The notes beneath the pieces are model-generated. The model ran no database searches, was not told the origin of the DNA, and saw only the letters and a list, made by a program, of their open reading frames with translations. The translations under genes were made by a program, and so were the position numbers. This document shows, in pieces, positions 53,538-62,499 of a stretch of 64,000 nucleotides of DNA (position 1 is the stretch's first letter; the number at the start of each line of letters is the position of its first letter). This DNA comes from Bacillus alkalisoli (GTDB lineage: Bacteria > Bacillota > Bacilli > Bacillales > Bacillaceae_I): assembly GCF_002797415.1 (NCBI RefSeq), contig NZ_KZ454944.1, forward strand, positions 1,444,665-1,508,664, written 5' to 3'.

Positions 53538-53829
53538 CCAGAGACTTGCGGGAAATCACCGCTTTTATAATTAATTATTATGATTATAAAACAAAATCGT
53601 ATAAGATAGAAAACGTTCGGAAAAGATGAAAGTGATTTCATTACATAACCTAATCATCCATTTTTTGAATGTTCGGAAATTAAAGTTTTTAAACACGAAT
53701 AAAAACATTTACTTCGTGCTAGAATGTTTGTGTTTTTGTGAAAAAAAGTGAGAAAACAGTATACTTATCTAGAAAAAGTATGCTATTATCTTTCTATACT
53801 CTTTACATGAACGAGAAGGAGCTATTTAT

Positions 53830-54228
53830 ATGAAAAGAAGCGAAGCGAGAGAAAAGGCATTACAAGCCGTTTTTCAAATAGATTTAAGTGAAATTGACCC
53901 GAAAGAAGCAATAGAAAATGTACTAGAAAACTCCTCTAAAAAGGAAGATCCATTTTTACTTCAATTAGTATTGGGAACAGTTGAAAACATGTCGGATATT
54001 GATGTGATGATTACTGATCACTTAGAAAATTGGACATTAAATCGTTTAGGTGCGGTAGATAGAACAATTTTAAGAATTGCTGTGTACGAGATTATGTACG
54101 AAGATGAGATTCCTGTAAGTGTTTCAATGGACGAAGCGATTGAACTTGCAAAAAAATTCGGTGATGACAAATCTAGTAAATTTATTAATGCAGTTTTATC
54201 TAAAGTAAAAGACGCATTGTCAAAATAA
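53830..54228 (+). CDS. nusB: Transcription antitermination factor NusB
   Basis: A 132-residue all-helical protein that, with NusE (S10), binds boxA RNA in rRNA leaders. [20 protein letters not shown] is the typical N-terminus (arginine-rich helix), and [18 protein letters not shown] and [12 protein letters not shown] are conserved. GAGAAGGAG precedes the ATG. Confidence 0.95.
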   Translation: MKRSEAREKALQAVFQIDLSEIDPKEAIENVLENSSKKEDPFLLQLVLGTVENMSDIDVMITDHLENWTLNRLGAVDRTILRIAVYEIMYEDEIPVSVSMDEAIELAKKFGDDKSSKFINAVLSKVKDALSK

Positions 54229-54261
54229 AAAATATCAATGGTTTGTTAGGGGGAGCTATTC

Positions 54262-55137
54262 ATGTCTGCAGTAATTATTTCAGGAAAAGAACTAGCAACA
54301 GAAAAGAGAACCTTTATTAAGGAACAAGTAACGAAGTTGAGGCAGTTCGATGCTGTTCAACCAACACTAGCTGTTGTCTTAGTAGGAGACGATCCTGCAT
54401 CACACTCTTACGTAAAAGCAAAAAAGAAAGCTTGTGAAGAAGCGGGGATTAACTGTTTATTAGAACATTATCCTTCTACTTTAACGCAAGAAGAACTATT
54501 ATCTCGAATAGACTACTTTAATAGAAATGAAGAAATTCATGGAATATTAGTGCAATTACCTCTACCTAAGCACATACATGAAAATTCTATTATTGAAGCA
54601 ATTTCTCCTGAAAAAGATGTAGATGGATTTCACCCGATAAACATTGGTAAAATGATGATTAACCAAGATTCATTCATTCCATGCACACCTTATGGGATAT
54701 TAGAAATGATTAGGTCATTGAATGTTTCCATTACTGGTAAACATGTTATTGTTGTTGGCCGTAGTAATATTGTTGGAAAACCAGTTGGTCAACTGTTTTT
54801 AAAAGAAGATGCTACGATTACTTATTGCCATTCCAAAACAAAAAACCTATCAGATATTACTAGACAGGCCGATATTTTAATTGTTGCTGTTGGTCGTGCT
54901 AACTTAATTAGTTCAAGCTACGTAAAAGAAGGTGCGATAGTAATTGATGTAGGTGTTAATAGACTAGAGAGTGGAAAGCTTTGTGGAGATGTGCAATTTG
55001 ATAGTGTGAAAGAAAAAGCAAGTTATATTACACCTGTTCCTGGTGGTGTTGGTCCGATGACGATTACGATGCTATTACAAAACACGCTACAATCTGCTCA
55101 AAAGAAAGCATCTCAAAACAAGACGAATATCCTATAA
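54262..55137 (+). CDS. folD: Methylenetetrahydrofolate dehydrogenase / cyclohydrolase FolD
   Basis: A 291-residue bifunctional enzyme that interconverts methylene-, methenyl- and formyl-tetrahydrofolate. It has VGDDPASHSYVKAKKKA near 41-57 with the catalytic lysine, QLPLPKHI near 95, the dinucleotide loop VVGRSNIVGKPVGQ near 165 and TPVPGGVGPMT near 262. It uses the methylene-THF that GcvT makes. GGGGGAG precedes the ATG. Confidence 0.96.
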   Translation: MSAVIISGKELATEKRTFIKEQVTKLRQFDAVQPTLAVVLVGDDPASHSYVKAKKKACEEAGINCLLEHYPSTLTQEELLSRIDYFNRNEEIHGILVQLPLPKHIHENSIIEAISPEKDVDGFHPINIGKMMINQDSFIPCTPYGILEMIRSLNVSITGKHVIVVGRSNIVGKPVGQLFLKEDATITYCHSKTKNLSDITRQADILIVAVGRANLISSSYVKEGAIVIDVGVNRLESGKLCGDVQFDSVKEKASYITPVPGGVGPMTITMLLQNTLQSAQKKASQNKTNIL

Positions 55138-55266
55138 TATGATATCTTAAAAGGTGGTTGAACACATAAGTGATTCACTGCCTTTTTAATTTGAAGAAAT
55201 ATAGAAATAGCACACTCAGTTATTGTAAACTAAGAAATAGAATCGCCAGTTAAAGGAGTACTTCGA

Positions 55267-56625
55267 ATGTCAGAAAAAAAGTATTTAACTATAACGGCCT
55301 TAACAAAGTATATAAAACGGAAGTTTGATGTCGATCCACATATGCAAGATGTATGGCTTAAAGGAGAAATATCCAACTTCAAGTGGCATAGTCGTGGCCA
55401 TATGTATTTCACGCTCAAAGATAAAAATGCGAGAATATTAGCTGTCATGTTTGCAGGAAACAACCGCAATCTAGGGTTCACTCCAGAAGAAGGAATGAAT
55501 GTTTTAGTTCGTGGCGAAATTTCTGTCTATGAAAGCAGTGGCAACTATCAAATATACATAAAAGAAATGCAACCAGATGGTATCGGTAGCTTATTTTTAG
55601 CTTATGAAGAGCTAAAAAAGAAATTGGCTTCAGAAGGTCTTTTTGACGCGCAACATAAAAAGCCTATTCCGAAATTTCCAAAAGGAATAGCAGTCATTAC
55701 TTCTCCAACTGGTGCGGCAATTAGAGATATCATTACAACTCTAAGAAGAAGGTATCCTATCGCAAAAGTAACGGTCATTCCTGCACTTGTTCAAGGGGTA
55801 CATGCTGCTCCTTCTATTGCGAAAGCGATTGCAACAGCTAATACATTAGAAAACATCGACGTGATCATTGTTGGTCGAGGCGGTGGTTCCATTGAAGAGC
55901 TTTGGGCTTTTAATGAGGAACAAGTAGCTCGAGAAATATTTAAATCAAATGTACCCATAATTTCTGCAGTAGGGCACGAAACAGATTTTACAATAGCAGA
56001 TTTTGTTGCAGACTTACGTGCTCCAACTCCAACTGCTGCAGCAGAGCTTGCTGTCCCACACATAATTGAATTAGCAGAGCGCCTCTCTGATAGAGAAAGA
56101 AGATTACATCGTTCTGTTCATAATGTGATTTCAGGTTATAAAGAAAGATTAGTTCGAATTCAAAAGTCGTACGCGTTCCGCTATCCACAAAATTTATATG
56201 TACAAAAAGAACAAGAATTAGATCGTCTTATGGATAGCTTAGAGACTGCAAGTAAACGTTTGTTAGAGCAAAAAAGAATGAAGCTAGAACAACTTTCCGC
56301 CCTAGTTATTAGAAATCATCCGAAGAAGCAGTGGGAGATAGAAAAGAATAACTTAGAAAGACAAGTAAAGCTTTTACAAACAGGGATGAATCAATCACTT
56401 TTGAAAAAACAATGGGAATTTCAATCTGCTCTTTCTAAATTAGAAATGTTAAGTCCTTTAAATATAATGAAAAGGGGATACAACATTTCATATAACGAAA
56501 ACGGCGAGTTAATAAAGTCTACTACACAAACAGAGGTTGGAAAGTCCATACAAGTGCATGTGCAAGATGGAAAGTTAGACTGTACAGTTAAGAATATAAT
56601 AATAGATAAAAAAATGGAGGGTTAA
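55267..56625 (+). CDS. xseA: Exodeoxyribonuclease VII large subunit
   Basis: A 452-residue protein: an N-terminal OB fold ([20 protein letters not shown]), the catalytic domain with [20 protein letters not shown] and [17 protein letters not shown] and [15 protein letters not shown], and a long coiled-coil C-terminal half. With XseB it degrades single-stranded DNA. TAAAGGAG precedes the ATG. Confidence 0.96.
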   Translation: MSEKKYLTITALTKYIKRKFDVDPHMQDVWLKGEISNFKWHSRGHMYFTLKDKNARILAVMFAGNNRNLGFTPEEGMNVLVRGEISVYESSGNYQIYIKEMQPDGIGSLFLAYEELKKKLASEGLFDAQHKKPIPKFPKGIAVITSPTGAAIRDIITTLRRRYPIAKVTVIPALVQGVHAAPSIAKAIATANTLENIDVIIVGRGGGSIEELWAFNEEQVAREIFKSNVPIISAVGHETDFTIADFVADLRAPTPTAAAELAVPHIIELAERLSDRERRLHRSVHNVISGYKERLVRIQKSYAFRYPQNLYVQKEQELDRLMDSLETASKRLLEQKRMKLEQLSALVIRNHPKKQWEIEKNNLERQVKLLQTGMNQSLLKKQWEFQSALSKLEMLSPLNIMKRGYNISYNENGELIKSTTQTEVGKSIQVHVQDGKLDCTVKNIIIDKKMEG

Positions 56626-56627
56626 TC

Positions 56628-56861
56628 ATGGCGGACAAAAAAGAAGTAACATTTGAAAACGCGATGAAAGAATTAGAAGTTATAGTAGAACAGTTAGAAA
56701 AAGGTGATGTTCCATTAGAAGAAGCTATTTCTTTTTATAAAGAAGGGATGAAACTTTCAAAGTTGTGTCATGAAAAATTACAAAACGTGGAACAACAAAT
56801 GAGACAAATTTTAAGAGAAAATGGTGAATTAGAGCCGTTCGATGTACAGGAGGAAGAATGA
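56628..56861 (+). CDS. xseB: Exodeoxyribonuclease VII small subunit
   Basis: A 77-residue helical hairpin protein: [40 protein letters not shown]. It binds the XseA coiled coil. It starts 2 bases after the xseA stop behind ATGGAGGG and ends one base before ispA. Confidence 0.95.
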   Translation: MADKKEVTFENAMKELEVIVEQLEKGDVPLEEAISFYKEGMKLSKLCHEKLQNVEQQMRQILRENGELEPFDVQEEE

Positions 56862-56862
56862 T

Positions 56863-57756
56863 TTGTCACAACTTGCATTAGCACCGTACATGAAGGAAAG
56901 AAAAGAAAAAATCGAGCAACATTTGATTCAATATATTAATAAATTAAACGCACCAAAAACATTAATAGAATCGATGAATTACTCTTTAGATGCAGGTGGC
57001 AAAAGGCTGCGCCCCATTCTTGTGTTAGCAACATTAAGCTCCTTTGGAAAAGATGAGGAAATAGGTTTACCAGTTGCTTGCGCTGTTGAAATGATTCATA
57101 CATACTCGCTTATTCACGATGATTTGCCGTGCATGGATGATGATGATTTTAGAAGAGGCAAACTGACGAATCATAAAGTTTTTGGCGAAGCGAAGGCTGT
57201 ATTAGCTGGCGATGGATTACAAACATACAGTTTTCAAATTTTGAAGGACTTATTACAATATAACGTACATCCAGAAACTATCATTGATCTTACATATGAG
57301 CTAGCAAAAGCTGCAGGTCCAGAAGGAATGGTTGGCGGTCAAGTAGCTGATATGCAAGGAGAAGGTAAACAATTAACATTAGAACAACTAGAGTATATTC
57401 ATAAAAATAAAACGGGTAGACTATTACAATTTAGTATTATGTCAGGAGCTATGCTAGCGAATGCAACTAGTGAAGAAGTGAAAAAATTAAGAGAGTTCTC
57501 TTATCATATAGGGATTGCCTTCCAAATTAGGGATGATATTTTAGATATTGAAGGAGAACAGGAGAAGATTGGAAAACCAGTGGGCTCTGATACGACTAAC
57601 AATAAAGTTACGTATCCTTCTCTTTTAACGATGAAAGGTGCAAAAGATAAATTAGCAGAACATATAGACAAAGCAAAAACAATCCTAAATGAACTACCAC
57701 TAAAAGAAAACCTACTCCATGACTTATGCGACCTAATTGCTTCAAGAGATCATTAA
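56863..57756 (+). CDS. ispA: Farnesyl diphosphate synthase
   Basis: A 297-residue all-helical prenyltransferase that makes farnesyl diphosphate from IPP and DMAPP. GGKRLRPIL is near 46, the first Asp-rich motif HDDLPCMDDDD near 87, GDGLQTYSF near 115 and the second Asp-rich motif FQIRDDILD near 225. The TTG start at 56863 is 9 bases after AGGAGG, which itself lies within the xseB end. Next gene in the isoprenoid route is dxs beyond the OLE RNA. Confidence 0.96.
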   Translation: MSQLALAPYMKERKEKIEQHLIQYINKLNAPKTLIESMNYSLDAGGKRLRPILVLATLSSFGKDEEIGLPVACAVEMIHTYSLIHDDLPCMDDDDFRRGKLTNHKVFGEAKAVLAGDGLQTYSFQILKDLLQYNVHPETIIDLTYELAKAAGPEGMVGGQVADMQGEGKQLTLEQLEYIHKNKTGRLLQFSIMSGAMLANATSEEVKKLREFSYHIGIAFQIRDDILDIEGEQEKIGKPVGSDTTNNKVTYPSLLTMKGAKDKLAEHIDKAKTILNELPLKENLLHDLCDLIASRDH

Positions 57757-57785
57757 GGATAAAAAATAGGCAGTATTTCTATAAA

Positions 57786-57814
57786 TTGAGCATTTCCTAT
57801 TTTTATGGTATACT
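57786..57814 (+). promoter_or_regulatory. Promoter of OLE RNA
   Basis: TTGAGC and TATACT are exactly 17 bases apart, a good vegetative promoter. The predicted start near 57821 is about 8 bases before the first closing stem of the RNA. Confidence 0.7.
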
Positions 57815-57828
57815 ATATGATACTTATA

Positions 57829-58425
57829 GGAGTGGTGCAGTATTCTAGTCAGTCCACCTTTTCTGAAGGCGGGCCTAAAAATCCGCTAAAGGGCACATCG
57901 ATGAAGTTTCTTGTGTCGGCTTGAGGCGCCCAGCCTTGGGTTGATGCTGGGAGTTAAGGTTTTAGGGCGATCCACAATGGCATGTGGGCGTGGACCCTAT
58001 TTCCGTGGAGGCCCATTTTTGCTTATCTTTCTAAAGGGAGAGGAGCGGGATGGTGATAAACCTGCTACTGATTTATCTGGGATAAAAAGGTGCAGCGTAG
58101 CCTGCCTTGAGTGGAGTTAGAGGGGATTATGGTATGGAGCTTCTTCTGCTAGGCCAGCGAAGAATGCTTTTACAACCCGTATGAAATCTGTTCTGCAAAA
58201 GAGGCTAAGACCTGGTTAAGGGCTGTAGAGGAAAACTCCTAGGCTGTTCGCTTTTAGACATATAATGGGGATTATAGTGCGGGCTAAGTGGTAATCTAGT
58301 CTAGCTGGTGGCGACACGGCTAAGGCGAGTTTAAAGGGAAACCGCCAGTATGGCGACATCTGGTACTTGCTTGGGAAAACCTACTGGACCTAAGCCGCAG
58401 TTTTTACTCATTATATGACCACTCC
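57829..58425 (+). ncRNA. ole: OLE RNA (ornate, large, extremophilic)
   Basis: A GC-richer, roughly 597-base non-coding stretch between ispA and dxs, where OLE RNA lies in Bacillaceae. Its ends GGAGTGGT (57829-57836) and ACCACTCC (58418-58425) pair perfectly. Inside are many hairpins and conserved-looking GA-rich bulges (AAAGGGCACATCGATGAAG, GGCGACACGGCTAAGG, AAAGGGAAACCGCC). The length, place and the oapA gene right after it identify it. OLE RNA is known to sit at the membrane with OapA and to help cells bear cold, alcohol and magnesium stress. No frame within it is convincing. Confidence 0.95.
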
Positions 58426-58464
58426 ACTTACATATGGGGAATTATTGCTAAAAAATTAATATAT

Positions 58465-58538
58465 AAATAAATAGCTATGTTAAAGCTTAGTGTTGATAAT
58501 TAAAAATCAACAGCGAACTTTAACACAGCCAAATAAAT
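58465..58538. mobile_element. 58-bp hairpin MITE (family B relative) with 8-bp target duplication
   Basis: The element is 58473-58530. Its ends AGCTATGTTAAAG and CTTTAACACAGCC are inverted repeats (11 of 13), like those of repeat B copy 2, and its inner GTGTTGAT/ATCAACAG also pairs, so the whole is one hairpin. AAATAAAT flanks it on both sides (58465-58472 and 58531-58538). It lies between OLE RNA and oapA. Confidence 0.85.
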
Positions 58539-58556
58539 AGATAAAAGGTTGAATAT

Positions 58557-59156
58557 ATGAATAAGATGAAAGACGCAATACATTGGAGTCTAGCTATCGC
58601 CGTTATCACACTAGTGTTAGCGGCTATTTTTACAATTGTATCAACGATGATTTTATCAGGTGTCACTTGGGCAATTGGCATGATTATCGTGTTTATCATT
58701 GTGTTTATTGGGATATTTTTTGATATGGTAGGTATTGCAGCTACTGCTGGAAAAGAAACACCTTTCCATGCAATGGCAGCCGAACGTGTAAACGGTGCCA
58801 AACAATCCATACATATAATTCGTAATGCTGACAGGTTCGCGAGCTTTTGTAATGATGTAATAGGAGACATTTCAGGTATAATAAGTGGTACAGCATCTGC
58901 TATTGTCGTCATTCAATTTACGCTGTCTATGAACCATGTCGAAGATTCTATCTTCCATTATGTAATAGCAGTCCTTTTTACAAGTGTCGTAGCATCGTTA
59001 ACAGTAGGTGGAAAAGCTTTCGGTAAATCTCTAGCAATTCGCTATTCTACGCCAATCCTTTTTCAGGTAGGTAAAGTGTTCTATATACTAGAAAACAACT
59101 TTAACATTATGTTATTAAATAATAATAAAAAGAAGCGCAATAAACAAAAACAGTAA
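58557..59156 (+). CDS. oapA: OLE-associated protein A
   Basis: A 199-residue membrane protein with four hydrophobic helices: about 12-35, 40-62 (continuous in the first pair), 100-122 and 130-150, ending in a basic tail (NNKKKRNKQKQ). The loop GIAATAGKETPFHAMAAERV near 63-82 and the helical IIRNADRFASFCNDVIGDISG segment are typical of OapA, which binds OLE RNA and holds it at the membrane. AAAGGTTG precedes the ATG; the site is modest. It lies between OLE and dxs, as in other Bacillaceae. Confidence 0.92.
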   Translation: MNKMKDAIHWSLAIAVITLVLAAIFTIVSTMILSGVTWAIGMIIVFIIVFIGIFFDMVGIAATAGKETPFHAMAAERVNGAKQSIHIIRNADRFASFCNDVIGDISGIISGTASAIVVIQFTLSMNHVEDSIFHYVIAVLFTSVVASLTVGGKAFGKSLAIRYSTPILFQVGKVFYILENNFNIMLLNNNKKKRNKQKQ

Positions 59157-59175
59157 GGAAAGAGAGTGATCCCCG

Positions 59176-61068
59176 TTGGATCTTACAAAAATTAAAAACC
59201 CAAAGTTTTTAAAAAAGCTTGAAGGTGAAGAATTAGAAGTACTAAGTGAAGAAATTCGTAAGTTTTTAATAGAAAATTTATCGAAAACGGGCGGACATAT
59301 CGGCCCGAATCTTGGCGTTGTTGAATTAACAGTTGCACTACATAAAGTATTTGATAGCCCAAAAGATAAATTTTTATGGGACGTAGGTCATCAGTCGTAT
59401 GTGCATAAAATTTTAACTGGACGTGCTGGACAGTTTGGAACATTAAGACAATACAAAGGGTTATGCGGATTTCCTAAAATGAATGAAAGTGAACATGATG
59501 TTTGGGAAACGGGTCACTCTTCTACATCCTTATCGGCTGCAATGGGTATGGTAGCAGCAAGAGACGCAAAAGGTACGGACGAATATGTTGTGCCTATTAT
59601 AGGTGATGGTGCTTTAACAGGTGGTATGGCGCTAGAAGCACTAAATCATATTGGCCATGAGAAAAAGAACATGATTGTTATTTTAAATGACAATGAAATG
59701 TCAATTGCTCCCAATGTTGGAGCGCTGCACAATGTACTTGGTCGCATGAGAACTGCTGGTAAGTATAATTGGGTTAAAGACGAACTTGAAATGCTATTGA
59801 AAAAAATCCCTGCAGTAGGTGGAAAACTTGCTGCAACAGCGGAAAGAATAAAAGATAGTGTTAAATACTTACTAGTGAGTGGTATGTTTTTTGAAGAAAT
59901 GGGCTTTACTTACTTAGGGCCAATTGATGGACATAATATCGAGGACTTAATTGAAAACTTAAAATATGCGAAGAAAACAGAAGGACCAGTTATTATTCAT
60001 GTTGTTACGAAAAAAGGAAAAGGTTTTATGCCAGCAGAATCGGATAAAATTGGAACATGGCACGGAACTGGACCTTACAAGATTGAAACGGGTGATTTAA
60101 TTAAACCTGTAGGGGCACCTCCTGCATGGAGTAGTGTCATTAGTGAAACCGTTCGAAAAATGGCACGTGAAGATAACCGTATTGTTGCAGTAACTCCTGC
60201 AATGCCGGTTGGTTCTAAGTTAGAAGGATTTGCTAGTGAGTTCCCGGAACGTATGTATGATGTAGGGATTGCAGAGCAACATGCAACTACAATGGCAGCA
60301 GGAATTGCAACACAAGGAATGAAGCCGTTTTTAGCTATTTATTCTACGTTCTTACAACGCGCTTATGATCAAGTAGTTCATGATGTTTGTCGTCAAAATC
60401 TTAATGTGTTTATCGGTATAGACCGGTCTGGCCTTGTTGGAGAAGACGGAGAAACACATCAAGGTGTTTTCGATATCGCATTTTTACGTCATCTACCAAA
60501 CATCGTATTAATGATGCCGAAGGATGAAAATGAAGGACAACATATGGTTTACACATCACTTAAATATGATGCTGGTCCAATTGCTCTTCGTTATCCGCGT
60601 GGAAATGGTTTAGGAGTTCCGATGGAAGAAGAATTAAAACAAATCCCGATTGGTTCATGGGAAGTTTTAAAAGAAGGACAAGACGCTGCTATTTTAACGT
60701 TCGGTACCACGATTCCGATGGCATTAGAAGCTGCAGAGAAGCTTGAACAAGAAGAAAATATTTCTGTAAAAGTAATCAACGCTAGATTCATTAAACCGAT
60801 GGATGAAGCGATGTTACATGATTTATTCAAAGCGGGAATGCCGATAGTTACAATTGAAGAAGCTGTTTTACAAGGTGGCTTCGGAAGTGCGGTCCTCGAG
60901 TTTGCGAACGAAGAAGGATATATGGTTCCTGTTCGACGAATGGGAATACCTGACCGTTTTATTGAACATGGAAGTGTAAAAGAATTATTAAATGAAATAG
61001 GCTTAACAACAGAAGAAGTTGTTAACAACGTGAAAAAAATAGCAAGAAGAAAGCAAAAAAGGGCTTAA
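59176..61068 (+). CDS. dxs: 1-deoxy-D-xylulose-5-phosphate synthase
   Basis: A 630-residue thiamine-diphosphate enzyme that joins pyruvate and glyceraldehyde-3-phosphate, the first step of the MEP isoprenoid route. [16 protein letters not shown] is near 40, [15 protein letters not shown] near 150 (ThDP-Mg site), and the transketolase half has [15 protein letters not shown] near 365 and [15 protein letters not shown] near 425. TTG start behind AGAGAGTGATC, 19 bases after oapA. It pairs with ispA in supplying isoprenoids. Confidence 0.96.
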   Translation: MDLTKIKNPKFLKKLEGEELEVLSEEIRKFLIENLSKTGGHIGPNLGVVELTVALHKVFDSPKDKFLWDVGHQSYVHKILTGRAGQFGTLRQYKGLCGFPKMNESEHDVWETGHSSTSLSAAMGMVAARDAKGTDEYVVPIIGDGALTGGMALEALNHIGHEKKNMIVILNDNEMSIAPNVGALHNVLGRMRTAGKYNWVKDELEMLLKKIPAVGGKLAATAERIKDSVKYLLVSGMFFEEMGFTYLGPIDGHNIEDLIENLKYAKKTEGPVIIHVVTKKGKGFMPAESDKIGTWHGTGPYKIETGDLIKPVGAPPAWSSVISETVRKMAREDNRIVAVTPAMPVGSKLEGFASEFPERMYDVGIAEQHATTMAAGIATQGMKPFLAIYSTFLQRAYDQVVHDVCRQNLNVFIGIDRSGLVGEDGETHQGVFDIAFLRHLPNIVLMMPKDENEGQHMVYTSLKYDAGPIALRYPRGNGLGVPMEEELKQIPIGSWEVLKEGQDAAILTFGTTIPMALEAAEKLEQEENISVKVINARFIKPMDEAMLHDLFKAGMPIVTIEEAVLQGGFGSAVLEFANEEGYMVPVRRMGIPDRFIEHGSVKELLNEIGLTTEEVVNNVKKIARRKQKRA

Positions 61069-61073
61069 TATTT

Positions 61074-61910
61074 ATGGCGAAAAAAGAAAGATTAGATATT
61101 TTACTTGTAGAGCAAGGATTAGCAGAAACCCGTGAAAAGGCGAAGCGATCCATTATGGCTGGCCTTGTTTATGCAAACGAAGAAAGATTAGACAAGCCAG
61201 GGGAAAAAATTCCAGTTGATACCGTCTTAACAGTAAAAGGAAATGTTTTGCCATACGTAAGTAGAGGTGGCTTGAAATTAGAGAAAGCCCTTAAAATTTT
61301 CGACCTAAACATTCAAGATAAAATAATGTTAGATATCGGATCCTCTACAGGTGGTTTTACGGATTGTGCCCTTCAAAATGGAGTGAAGATGAGCTATGCT
61401 CTTGATGTTGGGTATAATCAACTTGCTTGGAAGTTAAGACAAGACGAACGAGTAGAAGTAATGGAGAGAACAAATTTCCGCTACGTTACTCCTGCTGACT
61501 TACAAAAAGGCTTACCTGAATTTGCAACGATTGATGTTTCCTTTATCTCGTTAAAACTTATTTTGCCTGTACTAAAAACATTACTAGTGGCTAACAGTGA
61601 TGTGGTAGCTCTTGTAAAACCTCAGTTTGAAGCTGGCAGAGAGCAAGTCGGAAAAAAAGGAATTGTACGGGATAAAAAAGTTCATGAATCTGTTTTAGAT
61701 AAGATTATCTCGTTTAGTTTAAACGAAGGATATGACGTTCAAGACATGTCATATTCTCCAATTACTGGAGGAGACGGTAATATTGAGTTTTTACTTCATA
61801 TACATTGGAATGGACAAGCAGAACCTGGGACTGTAAATTGTAATAAAACGGTAGAGCAAATTGTGCAAGAAGCACATGTTGAATTGAATGCAGTAAAAAA
61901 AGGGGAATAA
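61074..61910 (+). CDS. yqxC: TlyA/FtsJ-type rRNA methyltransferase YqxC
   Basis: A 278-residue protein with an N-terminal S4 RNA-binding domain (about residues 5-62) and an FtsJ-like methyltransferase domain (LDIGSSTGGFTDCALQNG near 82-99, ALDVGYNQLAWKLR near 105, IDVSFISL near 150, VKPQFEAGR near 177). It resembles TlyA, which 2'-O-methylates rRNA. It starts 5 bases after dxs, so it is in the same transcript. Confidence 0.93.
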   Translation: MAKKERLDILLVEQGLAETREKAKRSIMAGLVYANEERLDKPGEKIPVDTVLTVKGNVLPYVSRGGLKLEKALKIFDLNIQDKIMLDIGSSTGGFTDCALQNGVKMSYALDVGYNQLAWKLRQDERVEVMERTNFRYVTPADLQKGLPEFATIDVSFISLKLILPVLKTLLVANSDVVALVKPQFEAGREQVGKKGIVRDKKVHESVLDKIISFSLNEGYDVQDMSYSPITGGDGNIEFLLHIHWNGQAEPGTVNCNKTVEQIVQEAHVELNAVKKGE

Positions 61911-61930
61911 CAATCATGTTATTCCCTTAA
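61900..61930 (+). terminator. Weak hairpin after yqxC
   Basis: AAGGGGAATAAC pairs with GTTATTCCCTT over the stop codon. No real T run follows, so it may be an RNA end protector or nothing. Confidence 0.35.
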
Positions 61931-62023
61931 AATTTGTAAGAAGTAGTTGAGTTTTTTTACCATTATAGTTTACTCTAAAGATAAGCAAAAAGGTTATTTA
62001 CATAGTTAGGGGTGCCGTATAAG

Positions 62024-62473
62024 GTGAATAAAGGTCAAAGGCATATAAAAATTAGAGAGTTAATTACGAATGAAGAAATAGAAACACAAGACGATCTTGT
62101 TGACTGTTTAAAAGAATTAGGCTTTAATGTTACGCAAGCGACGGTGTCAAGAGATATAAAAGAATTACACCTTGTCAAAGTGCCAATGCAGGATGGGCGT
62201 TATAAATACAGTTTACCTGCTGATCATCGCTTTAACCCTTTATTAAAACTAAAGCGCGCTCTAGTTGATGCGTTTGTAAAAATTGATGTAGCAGGTCATA
62301 TGGTCGTGATGAAAACAATGCCTGGTAATGCCAATGCGATAGGTGTTTTAATTGACCATTTAGATTGGGATGAAATCTTAGGCACTATTTGTGGTGATGA
62401 TACATGTTTAATTATTTGTCGTACACCCGAAGAAGCTACCGAGTTAGCGGATAGAGTAGTGAACATGTTGTAA
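62024..62473 (+). CDS. argR: Arginine regulator ArgR/AhrC
   Basis: A 149-residue hexameric arginine sensor. The N-terminal winged helix ([38 protein letters not shown]) binds ARG boxes and the C-terminal domain ([30 protein letters not shown]) binds arginine and forms the hexamer. GTG 62024 is chosen, 9 bases after GGGGTG and in line with AhrC; the ATG at 62012 adds four residues. Between yqxC and recN, as in B. subtilis. Confidence 0.95.
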   Translation: MNKGQRHIKIRELITNEEIETQDDLVDCLKELGFNVTQATVSRDIKELHLVKVPMQDGRYKYSLPADHRFNPLLKLKRALVDAFVKIDVAGHMVVMKTMPGNANAIGVLIDHLDWDEILGTICGDDTCLIICRTPEEATELADRVVNML

Positions 62474-62499
62474 TATCGAAATTTAAGGTGTGATGAAGT

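Noticed and set aside
57911-58120. A 69-residue frame inside OLE RNA
   Set aside because: The region is a structured RNA; the frame is not backed by a ribosome binding site or by any family resemblance.
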